DNA from: a virus
Strand: one strand, 5' to 3'
DNA length: 51,112 bases
Virus record (IMG/VR): IMGVR_UViG_3300018080_000237
Location: 1 to 51,112 of that record
Shown here: piece after piece, positions 26,401 to 33,411 of the stretch
How positions within the stretch are numbered: position 1 is the first letter of the stretch
Layout: each line of letters opens with the position of its first letter
The notes under the pieces: model-generated
The model's database searches: none
Told to the model about the DNA's origin: nothing
What the model saw: only the letters and a program-made list of their open reading frames with translations
Translations under genes and position numbers: made by a program

Positions 26401-27695
26401 TGAGACTCTGAAATGCTTTCTAAATCCGATTCTACAGATTTGTTTTTTGATAAATCGTCTGCTCTATATATATTTGAATTTTCTTCTAAATCAGCTGTTT
26501 TGGCTTGATTTAACGAGAGATTATCTTTTCTATAAGTGTTGCTATCATTTTCAAGATTTGTGTCTTTAGAAGCATTTAAACTTATATCATTTTTCCTAAA
26601 TTCTTTTGAATTTTCTTCTAAATTTGTCGAAACAGATTTGTTTTTTGATATATCATCTTCTCTAAATTCTTCTGACATCTTTTCAAGGTCAGAAGATTTT
26701 GACATATTTTTTGATAAATCATCAGTTCTAAATGCAACAGAGTTGGTTTCTAAATCTGATTTGGTAGACTTATTTTTTGATAAATCATCTTTTCTATATG
26801 CTTCTGAATTTTTTTCTAAATCAGTTGTGTCTGTTTTGTTTTGTGCTAAGTCATCTTTTCTAAATCCTTCTGATAATTTTTCTAAATTTGTATCTTGATT
26901 ATCATTTGAAGCAACATTGTCTTTCCTGAATTGCTCAGAAATTTCTGCAAGGTCTGTTTGAGTGGGGGCATTACGTGCTACATCATCAACCCTATGCTGT
27001 TTAGAGCTACTTTCTAAATCTTGTAATTGTTTGGTGTTTCTTGCTAAGTTATCTTTTCTGAATTGATGAGAAATTTTTTCTAAATTACTTTCAGTAGTTT
27101 TGTTATGCGTTAAACTATTTTTTCTATATTCTTTTGAAATATCTTCTAAATCTGCTTCGCTTTTTACGTTTTTAGCAGTTTGATTTTCTCTATATGTGCC
27201 AGATTTGTCTTCCTCTCTATCTTTAAAATAAGATTGAGTTTTGTTTTTTGCTAAACTTTGTCTTCTGATACTTTCAGATTCTTTCATCAAATCAAAATCT
27301 GAATCTAGATTTTTTGCAGTAGCATTTTTTCTTATTTCTTCTGATTGTTTCAAAAGATTTTCAGTGCCTTGATGCATTTTTTCTCTGGCTAATATAGATT
27401 TTCTGAAATTTTCTGATATTTTTTCTAAATCTGAATGTTCAGATACTTGTTTAGCCAGAAGAGTATTTCGTATTGCTATAGAACTTTCTTCTAAATTGGT
27501 ATCAAAAACTTTGTTGTTTTTTGCAAGCAAATCGTTTCGAACTTCAGGATAATAAATATCATATAGACTCGTAATCTTTTTAAGATTTTTAGACATAAGT
27601 TGTTTTCTGACCTCAGAAGAATAAGCTCCAAAGAAATTCTTAAATTTCTTATCCAATCTTTCTTTTTCGTAATTTTCGTCTATATATGAAAACAT
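23454..27695 (-). CDS. Giant tail/baseplate protein with about 29 tandem 22-residue repeats
   Basis: 1413 aa. From about residue 25 to 680 the protein consists of tandem units close to 22 residues, with the pattern [SA]KN-x5-DLE-x2-S-x2-YR-x-DDL. About 29 units can be counted; the central ones are the most regular and the ends degenerate. The C-terminal half is a different domain set: a Lys/Glu coiled coil near residues 1130-1240 (KKQKAGIDKQVENYDNDIGD) and beta-rich segments (LIFYFKNYSINGG, GSITFYVLTDYSQRVLIG, WVSVTVQFNIIGPWGIEEGD) like tail or baseplate proteins. It sits between the tape measure and the baseplate hub. The repeats would form an extended helical or coiled rod, perhaps a fibre, spacer or internal ruler. 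The role is inferred from position. Confidence 0.85.
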   Translation of the reverse strand: MFSYIDENYEKERLDKKFKNFFGAYSSEVRKQLMSKNLKKITSLYDIYYPEVRNDLLAKNNKVFDTNLEESSIAIRNTLLAKQVSEHSDLEKISENFRKSILAREKMHQGTENLLKQSEEIRKNATAKNLDSDFDLMKESESIRRQSLAKNKTQSYFKDREEDKSGTYRENQTAKNVKSEADLEDISKEYRKNSLTHNKTTESNLEKISHQFRKDNLARNTKQLQDLESSSKQHRVDDVARNAPTQTDLAEISEQFRKDNVASNDNQDTNLEKLSEGFRKDDLAQNKTDTTDLEKNSEAYRKDDLSKNKSTKSDLETNSVAFRTDDLSKNMSKSSDLEKMSEEFREDDISKNKSVSTNLEENSKEFRKNDISLNASKDTNLENDSNTYRKDNLSLNQAKTADLEENSNIYRADDLSKNKSVESDLESISESHRKDDLSKNKSTESDLEKDSEAYRKVDLAQNKAVTTDLEKDSETYRKDDLAQNKSISSDLENDSPVYRADDLSQNEAVETDLETDSKLYREDDLSKNASVTTDLEKDSEAYRKDDLSKNEDIQADLEADSKQYRDDDLAKNTGSITDLETDSKQYRDDDLANNAESESDLDTNSEQYRKDNLTKNVSIESDLEDDFKSFRISSTKGKGNRKGGGDLLTTSENFRLGDLSKNVSTSTNLLLDSVPYLKEQLSHNSGGLFGVNISALGTSTFIGISRVWTMGLLFRNLMMLRNVPKSIDLEKSSRSIMGSMVTQNKYTYYWNRYNYSTSPSLLEDTKKPNIASLPYTPPDELEGILGYQSPIQYSLENIARSIEYSNKSPYQSFNTLLNTQEYFGISDEPSRKVQIAKGDAADVPVDDVNITYMEGRLTNIIRRYNVEANPYILNISKFNGYSPGEMGASVLNAYAANEAIPLFGDLIEKTIGAFDKDLKYADRAKSIVADDEGNYVKGEADKLLKTEGSLAAKSTAGNPLDDVDFKTGRKGVKKILKDISESSINFAENFRNIQGIDGPRGANYNGKEFVIGMKNNAKRVSKQRFTIKNPYAPSREAAKLIFYFKNYSINGGETIYFPPYIQSFQNTANASWNENLFLGRPEPVYTYNNSSRNGSITFYVLTDYSQRVLIGRDYGSGNIRDHQAIRLNRHFTDYSKKDLEIEMLKKQKAGIDKQVENYDNDIGDIDDEINKMEERINEINAEIPTATAEQRTNLKEERRTLKQTIRELKSQKPKDAEKSKSKEDLQVESNSLNDEINEQEILSKDPNYSESSDVIGNIYMSNITQPSRENGDVVTTLADTITRLNQMNQGLMFQPAFFSGDDVDFERRVEFLEKLTRPARNIIPDTGFMFTRPPIAHIGLGTWFNHDIVVNSVSYDYADAPWSFNDKGLNGKLRAQPMWVSVTVQFNIIGPWGIEEGDPPLSTDKGGYYGPKR
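25660..27640 (-). repeat. 66-bp coding tandem repeat array
   Basis: About 29 head-to-tail units near 66 bp encode the 22-residue repeats of the giant tail protein. DNA copies are diverged at synonymous and non-synonymous sites, but on the plus strand the words TTTTCTAAATC and GATAAATCATC recur every 66 bp. There is no spacer or dyad structure; these are protein repeats, not CRISPR. Confidence 0.9.
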
Positions 27696-27708
27696 GGTTT
27701 AGCTTTTT

Positions 27709-27716
27709 TATAAATA
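27709..27716 (-). promoter_or_regulatory. Putative TATTTATA promoter
   Basis: ATTATTTATAAAAAAGC on the coding strand ends 13 nt before the giant repeat-protein ATG at 27695. Confidence 0.55.
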
Positions 27717-27741
27717 ATAATCAAAAAAAATAAATTATTAT

Positions 27742-29031
27742 TTAAACCAAAAGCTCTTTGGTTAGAATTTTCTCAATATCGTTGAATTTTGTATAAGGTA
27801 TTCTGATTAGTTTTATATTATTCTTCTTTGCATACTCTGTTTTGATTTTGTCGTTTTGTTGAGTTTTTTTAAAATTTTGTTTTATCTTTGTGTTTGACTG
27901 ACTTCCAAAAGAAATCGGCTCATAGTGTTGTTTTCCGTCATATTCTATTAATATATTTTTTTCTTTTATATAAAAGTCAAATGGTAAACATCTTTTGTTT
28001 TTACAGTCTGAATATTTTTTTTGGTATATAAAATTAATTTTTTTTGTTTTTAAAAAACCTCGTATTATTTTTTCCCCTTTTGATTTATTGTTACAAATTG
28101 GACATCCATCTCTATTTAAATGATTCATCGGTGTTTGTTTGAATTCGCCATGTTTTTTACATATAATTATTATTTTTGTATGATTATTTTTATATTTAAT
28201 ATTAGAATAATCATATTCATCTCCATGAATTTTTTTTGCCCTTTCTATAAATTCAGATGTTGTTAGTTTAATATTTCTAGCGCATTTTTGGCATCCATTA
28301 CCGCTCAAGTGATTCACAGGAGACTGTTTAAATTTTCCATGAATTGAACATATAATTTCTACTTTTGTTCTGTTGTTATTATAATTAACATTAGAATAAT
28401 CATATTTATTTCCATGAATTTTTTTTGCTTTTTTTATAAAACCTTTAGTCGTTAATTTAAAATTTTTCGCACACTTAGGACAACCGCTTCCTTTTAAATG
28501 ATGTATGGGCATTTGTTTAAATATGCCATGTTTTTTACATATAATTTTTACTTTAGTATAATAATCTCTATAGATAATATTAAAATAGTTATATTTATTT
28601 CCATGAATTTTTTTTGCCCTTTCTATAAATTCAGATGTTGTTAATCTTACATTTCTAGCACATTTCGGACATCCACAACCTCGGAGATGCTCATTTGGTT
28701 TTTGCTGAAACTCACCATGAATAGAACATATAATTATTATTTTATTATTATAGCTCTTATATATAGATTTAGAATAATCATATTTATCTCCATGAATTTC
28801 TTTTGCTCTTTTTATAAATTCAGATGTTGTTAATCTGATATTTCTAGCACATTTTGGACATCCACTGCCATTCAAATGATTCACAGGAGATTGTTTAAAA
28901 TTTCCATGAATTGAACATATAACTTCTACTTTTATTCTATTGCCGTTATAATCAACATTGGAATAATCATATTTATTTCCATGAATTTTTTGTGCTTTTT
29001 CAATAAATTCTTCTGTTGTTAATCTTTTCAT
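27742..29031 (-). CDS. Free-standing homing endonuclease with five DUF723-like repeats and Vsr-like nuclease
   Basis: 429 aa. Five tandem units of about 63 residues each contain TTSEFIERAKKIHG, KYDYSN, ICSIHGxFKQ, NHLxGxGCPKC. Each has a C-x2-H and a C-x2-C pair that could bind zinc, the pattern of DUF723-like DNA-binding repeats. The C-terminal 130 residues are a Vsr/PD-(D/E)XK-like nuclease: KCLPFDFYI-type strand (RCLPFDFYI), ILIEYDGKQHYEP, then KTEYAKKNNIKLIRIPY. This fits a homing endonuclease with modular DNA recognition. The gene overlaps the small ribbon-helix-helix gene by an ATGA and lies between the tape measure and the repeat-protein genes. Confidence 0.87.
   Translation of the reverse strand: MKRLTTEEFIEKAQKIHGNKYDYSNVDYNGNRIKVEVICSIHGNFKQSPVNHLNGSGCPKCARNIRLTTSEFIKRAKEIHGDKYDYSKSIYKSYNNKIIIICSIHGEFQQKPNEHLRGCGCPKCARNVRLTTSEFIERAKKIHGNKYNYFNIIYRDYYTKVKIICKKHGIFKQMPIHHLKGSGCPKCAKNFKLTTKGFIKKAKKIHGNKYDYSNVNYNNNRTKVEIICSIHGKFKQSPVNHLSGNGCQKCARNIKLTTSEFIERAKKIHGDEYDYSNIKYKNNHTKIIIICKKHGEFKQTPMNHLNRDGCPICNNKSKGEKIIRGFLKTKKINFIYQKKYSDCKNKRCLPFDFYIKEKNILIEYDGKQHYEPISFGSQSNTKIKQNFKKTQQNDKIKTEYAKKNNIKLIRIPYTKFNDIEKILTKELLV
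28095..29028 (-). repeat. Five coding tandem repeats of about 190 bp
   Basis: The DNA behind the five DUF723-like units keeps high similarity between copies (for example TAATATTTCTAGCACATTT and ATTTCCATGAATTGAACATAT recur), suggesting fairly recent internal duplication. Copies 1 and 4 are especially alike in the N-N-R-x-K-V-E segment. Confidence 0.75.
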
Positions 29032-29186
29032 TTCGAAATAGAATTAAGATATTCTTCAAAAAGCCATGAAAAAAACTTTGATTTATTTTTTAATTCTATT
29101 TCCTCTAATTTTTCATAAAGTTCTTCTTTAATATATAAAGAAACAACCTTTTTTTTATTTTCTTTTTTTATTTTTTTTCTTCCCAT
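29028..29186 (-). CDS. Ribbon-helix-helix protein, 52 aa, coupled to homing endonuclease
   Basis: Read directly from the minus strand: start ATG at 29184-29186, stop TGA at 29028-29030. A basic N-terminal arm (GRKKIKKENKKK) is followed by VVSLYIKEELYEKLEEIEL, KNKSKFFSWLFEEYLNS: one beta strand and two helices, the CopG/Arc ribbon-helix-helix layout. The stop overlaps the homing endonuclease start as ATGA, so the two are translationally coupled. It probably represses its own promoter or modulates the endonuclease. A TATTTATA element lies 23 nt upstream. Confidence 0.8.
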   Translation of the reverse strand: MGRKKIKKENKKKVVSLYIKEELYEKLEEIELKNKSKFFSWLFEEYLNSISK

Positions 29187-29209
29187 AAATATAATTTTTT
29201 ATTGTTTAT

Positions 29210-29217
29210 TATAAATA
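29210..29217 (-). promoter_or_regulatory. Putative TATTTATA promoter of the RHH/homing gene pair
   Basis: CCCCTATTTATAATAAAC on the coding strand, 23 nt before the 52-aa gene. Confidence 0.5.
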
Positions 29218-29239
29218 GGGGAAAAAATATAAAATTAGG

Positions 29240-29383
29240 TTATAAACCAAGTTTTTTTGATTTTTTAAAATAATTTTCTAGCAACCTGTTTATCAGTTTG
29301 TTTTTATCAAAACTATTTTCATCTAATTTTTTAATAATTTCTGGAGAAAGAGCTATGTTTACTTTTTTAGCTTTTTGTTTCAT
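29240..29383 (-). CDS. Second ribbon-helix-helix protein, 47 aa
   Basis: Start ATG at 29381-29383, stop TAA at 29240-29242. The sequence KQKAKKVNIALSPEIIKKLD, then NSFDKNKLINRLLENYFKKS, shows the same strand-helix-helix plan as the neighbouring 52-aa protein, though the two are clearly diverged. A DNA-binding dimer of CopG/Arc type is expected. It lies between the tape measure stop and the TATTTATA element of the RHH/homing pair, so it could act on that promoter. It has a host-like promoter of its own, unlike its neighbours. Confidence 0.75.
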   Translation of the reverse strand: MKQKAKKVNIALSPEIIKKLDENSFDKNKLINRLLENYFKKSKKLGL

Positions 29384-29398
29384 AATTTATGTTTTAAT

Positions 29399-29430
29399 AA
29401 AATATAATTATTTTAATTTAAAAAATCAAA
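29399..29430 (-). promoter_or_regulatory. Possible host-like promoter of the 47-aa RHH gene
   Basis: TTTG (29427-29430), 20 nt, then TATATTTT (29399-29406) on the minus strand: one mismatch to TAnnTTTG with correct spacing, 15 nt before the ATG. An early-type promoter on a small repressor-like gene would separate it in time from the late genes. Confidence 0.4.
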
Positions 29431-29442
29431 TCTTTAAACAAA

Positions 29443-32400
29443 TTAAAGGTCATACGCATTTGTATCACGTATTATTGTTTCACTCAATACTCTGCCATTC
29501 GGAAGAGTTAATTGAACAACAATTGGCTTTTGGGTACCACCTGCACCCGCAGCACCACCTCCACCTCGTAATGCATTTGCAAAATCTGCCAATGCGCTTG
29601 TTACTGTTGTATTAGCAGTAGCTTCGGCAAACTGTTTAGAAATTTCTTTTAATTTCTCTAATTTATCCATACTTAATTCTGCCAATGCATCTTTAAGTTT
29701 TTCTACACTTGCAGCAAAAGAAGACATGGCTTTATCTGCAATAACCATTCCTTGTGAAAAATCTTTCATGGCCATACCTACTATATTAAGGGGTTCAGCA
29801 AGCATAGCTATTCTTGCAAGTTTATCAAATATATCACCTCCAAAAAATTTTCCAATAGCTGAACCAATTCCTGCAATAATTGAACCTCCTCCAAAAGCAG
29901 CTAAAGCAATACTCAAAGCAGTAATAGAACCAGCTAAGGCTAAAATTCTTAATGGGTCAATATCTCCTAATTTAACTATTGAATCAGCGATAGCTGTTAT
30001 TACTGTAGCTATTGCGACTCCAACACTTTCAATAACAGCTCCGATTCCTGTGAAAAATGCTTCTATAAACGGGGCCGCCGCACCAAGCGCTTGTCCTAAT
30101 AATTTAAGAGCAAACGCTAATCCTATTATTACAGGAGTAAATGCATATGCAATAGGTATCGCTGGAGCTGCTGACATTAATGCTGTGAAAAATGCTGCCA
30201 AGCCACGTCCAGCTGCACGCATTATTGTTACAAAAGTTTTTCCAACTGCTTTTGCAATAGAAGTTATTACATCTACAATACCTTTACCGATTTTTGATAA
30301 TACTTTAAAAATATTAGTAAAAATATTTCCTATACCACCAACTACTTTTGCTGCACCTTTTTGAAGACCTGCTAAACCCCCAAATCCACCCACAGGGGCT
30401 GTTGACGCAACTGGAGCGCCGCCTTTTGGCAAGCCTCCTCTAAACGCACCTGCTATAGATTGACCTATATTTTTCCATGCCTGTGGCTTAAAAATATTTC
30501 TAAGAATTCCAAGATTCCTTGCGAATCCTTTTGTTATAAAAGCTCCAAATTTTAAAACATGACCTCCAAATGCCGCTGTTGCTATAACAAAACCTAAAAT
30601 CCATTTTCCCCACTCACCTGTAGCATCCATAACTTTATTAAAAATATCACCAACAAATTGTAAAACTTTTGTTAATACTTTTAGAACAGGTTCAAAAACG
30701 GTTAATGCATATAAAAACGAATCAGTAAACCCTTTAAATGTTTCTCTTAGGCTCATATTTGCTTTTGCTCTTTCTTCTATCGCTTTTTCTTCTTCTTGGA
30801 TTTGTTTATAAATAGCTAGTGCTTGTTCTTGGGTTAATTGACCTAAACTATCTAATCCAGCTTTGTCTAATAGGCTTCCTTCTTTGACTACTCCTTCAAC
30901 ATCAACTTGGTCTAAAATCATCGATTTCATCGCATCTTCATCAATTGGTTTACCAGCTTCATCCGTCATCCCTTTAAATGTCATCGATGGCATCATATCC
31001 ATTTTTCTGGCATCCTCAGCATTTTTTCGAGTCATTTCCATCATTTCGCCAAGCGATATGCCTAATGAATCTGCAACAATTTGTAATCTATCTTTATCAA
31101 CAGGGCCAAAAGCAAATTTCATTTTGCCCTCCGCATCTTCTGCCCAATGTCCAATATCATCTCCCATTTTTGTTAATAATTTCATCAATTCTTGGGGAGA
31201 AGTTCTTGCCGCCGCAAGAAGCTGCATCGGGTCAATATTTGCAAATGAGCCACCTGCAAGCTGAAGTTCTGCCGCCATTTCGATTGCCGAATCAATCTGT
31301 CTAGCTCTTTTTGCTATATCAAAAACACTATCAATATTTATCCTTAATCTTTCGGCTTGTGCTGTCATTTTAATAAGGCTTTCTTCTCCCCCAGAAAAAC
31401 CAAATTCTTTCATTAATTTTAAATTTCTTGCTATACCTTCCATCATTCTTCTGGAGCTTACACCAAATAACCCAGCTTGTACATTTATATCAACCATATA
31501 ATCTTTTGCTTGTTCCGCAGAATATCCAATTTTCATTAATTCACTTCCTATTTCAGCTATATCTTTAACAGATGCACCAGTAGCCATTTTAATTGCTTGA
31601 AAGTTTTCTGCAGCTCCTATTAAATCATCTGTTTGTACTGTTCTTAATTCGTCAGCCATTTCTCCCATTAATTCAGCATTATCTTCTAATGTCATCCCAA
31701 GACGAGAAGAACCTCTCGCTAAATCTGTCATGCGGGAAGCACTGTCTTCAAAATTTGCACTTGTGGTTCTTTGTAATTGATGTATAGTTTCATCAAATTG
31801 AAGTAAAATAGGAATAGCTTGTCGTGCTATATTTTTGGCAATTTGTTCAAAACCTTTGGCTATATTAAAAACAGGCTTTTCTGTTTCTTGAACTTGTTTT
31901 TTTAAATCTGATTGAGCTTTTTTTGCTGAAATAAGGCTTTTAACAACACTGATTTCTTCTTCGCCTAACAATGTTGTAGTTTCTAATATTTCTGCCGCAT
32001 TTTCCCCTAGCTGCTCAGTTAATGCTGCAAAATCTTTATTTAATAAATTGTTTATTGCTTGTTGTTTTTCATAATCACTAGACAAAGCATTTATAAATTG
32101 TAATTGTGCTGGTATCTCATCATATATTTTTTTCCTTTCTTTATCTAATTCCTTAACTTCTTTAAACACTTCTTGCATATCCTTTTCAGTAATCAAATTT
32201 TTGTCTCTTAATTTTTTTAATTTTTCGTTATCTTTAAGAAATTCACCAAAAGGTTTTTCAATATCTTTTTGTAAGATATTTGATAGTTTTTCTAATTCTG
32301 TAATGGGGATTTCTTTGCCTAAACCAGTTAAAGTTTCAGATATTTTTTCAGTAAATGCAGTTTGTGATTTAGAAATTGTGCTATAAATTTTTTCTACATC

Positions 32401-32697
32401 ATCTTCGCTTATAATATTTTCAAAAGCTTTCCCAAGTTTTTCATTCACTATAACACTTAAATCTCTTACAGCTTCAGACATTTGGTTAAGTTGTTCAACT
32501 TGCTTCGCTATGTCTTCTGTTGTTTTTGGAACTTTATCAAACCATTGAGCACCACTAACGCCAAATATTTTGCTAGAAATACCATCCCAAAGATTAGTGA
32601 GTTCTTCAGTAACCTTTTTGGTTTTCTTTTGTACTTCATGATATTCATTAGCAAGTTTTATAGCATTTTTGTACGCTTCAGGATTGATATTTGCCAT
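29443..32697 (-). CDS. Tail tape measure protein
   Basis: 1084 aa. The N-terminal 320 residues are long charged helices, coiled-coil in character. Next comes a typical tape-measure segment (FEDSASRMTDLARGSSRLGM, then MKEFGFSGG, then MAAELQLAGGS). The C-terminal third alternates hydrophobic helices (about 700-720, 870-900 and 910-990, for example IPIAYAFTPVIIGLAFALKL) with Gly/Ala/Lys-rich stretches. The last part ends in a Gly-rich turn and a strand motif KPIVVQLTLPNGRVLSE. It sets tail length and reaches the host membrane during injection. It is followed by the RHH/homing insertion and preceded by the terminator at 32770-32801. Confidence 0.92.
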   Translation of the reverse strand: MANINPEAYKNAIKLANEYHEVQKKTKKVTEELTNLWDGISSKIFGVSGAQWFDKVPKTTEDIAKQVEQLNQMSEAVRDLSVIVNEKLGKAFENIISEDDVEKIYSTISKSQTAFTEKISETLTGLGKEIPITELEKLSNILQKDIEKPFGEFLKDNEKLKKLRDKNLITEKDMQEVFKEVKELDKERKKIYDEIPAQLQFINALSSDYEKQQAINNLLNKDFAALTEQLGENAAEILETTTLLGEEEISVVKSLISAKKAQSDLKKQVQETEKPVFNIAKGFEQIAKNIARQAIPILLQFDETIHQLQRTTSANFEDSASRMTDLARGSSRLGMTLEDNAELMGEMADELRTVQTDDLIGAAENFQAIKMATGASVKDIAEIGSELMKIGYSAEQAKDYMVDINVQAGLFGVSSRRMMEGIARNLKLMKEFGFSGGEESLIKMTAQAERLRINIDSVFDIAKRARQIDSAIEMAAELQLAGGSFANIDPMQLLAAARTSPQELMKLLTKMGDDIGHWAEDAEGKMKFAFGPVDKDRLQIVADSLGISLGEMMEMTRKNAEDARKMDMMPSMTFKGMTDEAGKPIDEDAMKSMILDQVDVEGVVKEGSLLDKAGLDSLGQLTQEQALAIYKQIQEEEKAIEERAKANMSLRETFKGFTDSFLYALTVFEPVLKVLTKVLQFVGDIFNKVMDATGEWGKWILGFVIATAAFGGHVLKFGAFITKGFARNLGILRNIFKPQAWKNIGQSIAGAFRGGLPKGGAPVASTAPVGGFGGLAGLQKGAAKVVGGIGNIFTNIFKVLSKIGKGIVDVITSIAKAVGKTFVTIMRAAGRGLAAFFTALMSAAPAIPIAYAFTPVIIGLAFALKLLGQALGAAAPFIEAFFTGIGAVIESVGVAIATVITAIADSIVKLGDIDPLRILALAGSITALSIALAAFGGGSIIAGIGSAIGKFFGGDIFDKLARIAMLAEPLNIVGMAMKDFSQGMVIADKAMSSFAASVEKLKDALAELSMDKLEKLKEISKQFAEATANTTVTSALADFANALRGGGGAAGAGGTQKPIVVQLTLPNGRVLSETIIRDTNAYDL

Positions 32698-32710
32698 TTT
32701 TAACTTTTTT

Positions 32711-32718
32711 TATAAATA
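32711..32718 (-). promoter_or_regulatory. Putative TATTTATA promoter of the tape measure gene
   Basis: ATTATTTATAAAAAAAG on the coding strand, 13 nt before the ATG at 32697, directly after a terminator. Confidence 0.58.
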
Positions 32719-32769
32719 ATTAATAAAAAAAATTAAATAATTGGCGAAATATATAAAAGAAAGAAACAA

Positions 32770-32801
32770 AAAAAGGTCTAGAAAAAATTCTAAACCTTTT
32801 T
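32770..32801 (-). terminator. Rho-independent terminator after the 168-aa gene
   Basis: AAAAAGGT pairs with ACCTTTTT and, after one mismatch, TAGAA with TTCTA, leaving a four-base loop. On the minus strand it is followed by a run of T then GTTTCTT. It separates the 32825-33331 gene from the tape measure promoter. Confidence 0.78.
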
Positions 32802-32824
32802 AAAATTATCTAAATTATATTAAA

Positions 32825-33331
32825 TTAATCTTTTGCTCCGTTTTTTAACCAGTCATATCCTGCTTGATTACTCATTGATGCTAAATTGCCATTTATATAC
32901 TCTGCTGTTCTTTTCATATTAGAACCACCAGTAGTCATCATTCCTTCTAGCCAAGCAGTTTTACGGTATTCTTCAGCTGCCTGGGCATTGCTCATATTTT
33001 GCATCAATCCATTTCTATATTCTAAAACTCTTCTAATATTTTGGTAACCGCTTGAAACTGAACTGCCTCTTCCTCTGGCTTTATCTTCAAACATTGAAAT
33101 ATATCCAGTTTGAACAGTTGCCAAATGGTAGCAACCTTTAACAAGTTGATATAAAGCGATAATATATGTTATTACAAACAAGCCTTGAATCCAAAACCAT
33201 TGATTAGATGTCCAATCTAAATCAATCATACATTTAAAATAATAACTTTTTTCAATAACTGGGCCTTTAACAATCCATACCATTGATAAAATTACTCTTA
33301 ATAAACCGCTAATTAATCTATTTATATACAT
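32825..33331 (-). CDS. Membrane-associated protein, 168 aa
   Basis: Two hydrophobic segments at about residues 6-24 (LISGLLRVILSMVWIVKG) and 47-66 (WIQGLFVITYIIALYQLVKG), then a soluble C-terminal half with two similar units (NIRRVLEYRNGLMQNMSNAQ and NMKRTAEYINGNLASMSNQA), each with R-x-x-EYxNGxxxxMSN. Not recognised. Position among tail genes and its own terminator suggest a virion-associated or membrane-interacting protein used in injection, but this is inference. No clear TATTTATA precedes it. Confidence 0.75.
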   Translation of the reverse strand: MYINRLISGLLRVILSMVWIVKGPVIEKSYYFKCMIDLDWTSNQWFWIQGLFVITYIIALYQLVKGCYHLATVQTGYISMFEDKARGRGSSVSSGYQNIRRVLEYRNGLMQNMSNAQAAEEYRKTAWLEGMMTTGGSNMKRTAEYINGNLASMSNQAGYDWLKNGAKD

Positions 33332-33411
33332 TTTAATATAATTTTAATTTATACTCTCTATATATATTATACGAAAAAACAAGAAAAAAGTTTCAAAAAA
33401 TTAGTTTTTTT

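Noticed and set aside
25660-27640. CRISPR-like periodic repeats
   Set aside because: Period is 66 bp with in-frame diverging copies and no conserved repeat/unique spacer alternation; these are protein-coding repeats.
29726-30364. 212-aa plus-strand reading frame rich in Ala, Ile and Pro
   Set aside because: Antisense shadow of the hydrophobic C-terminal part of the tape measure protein.
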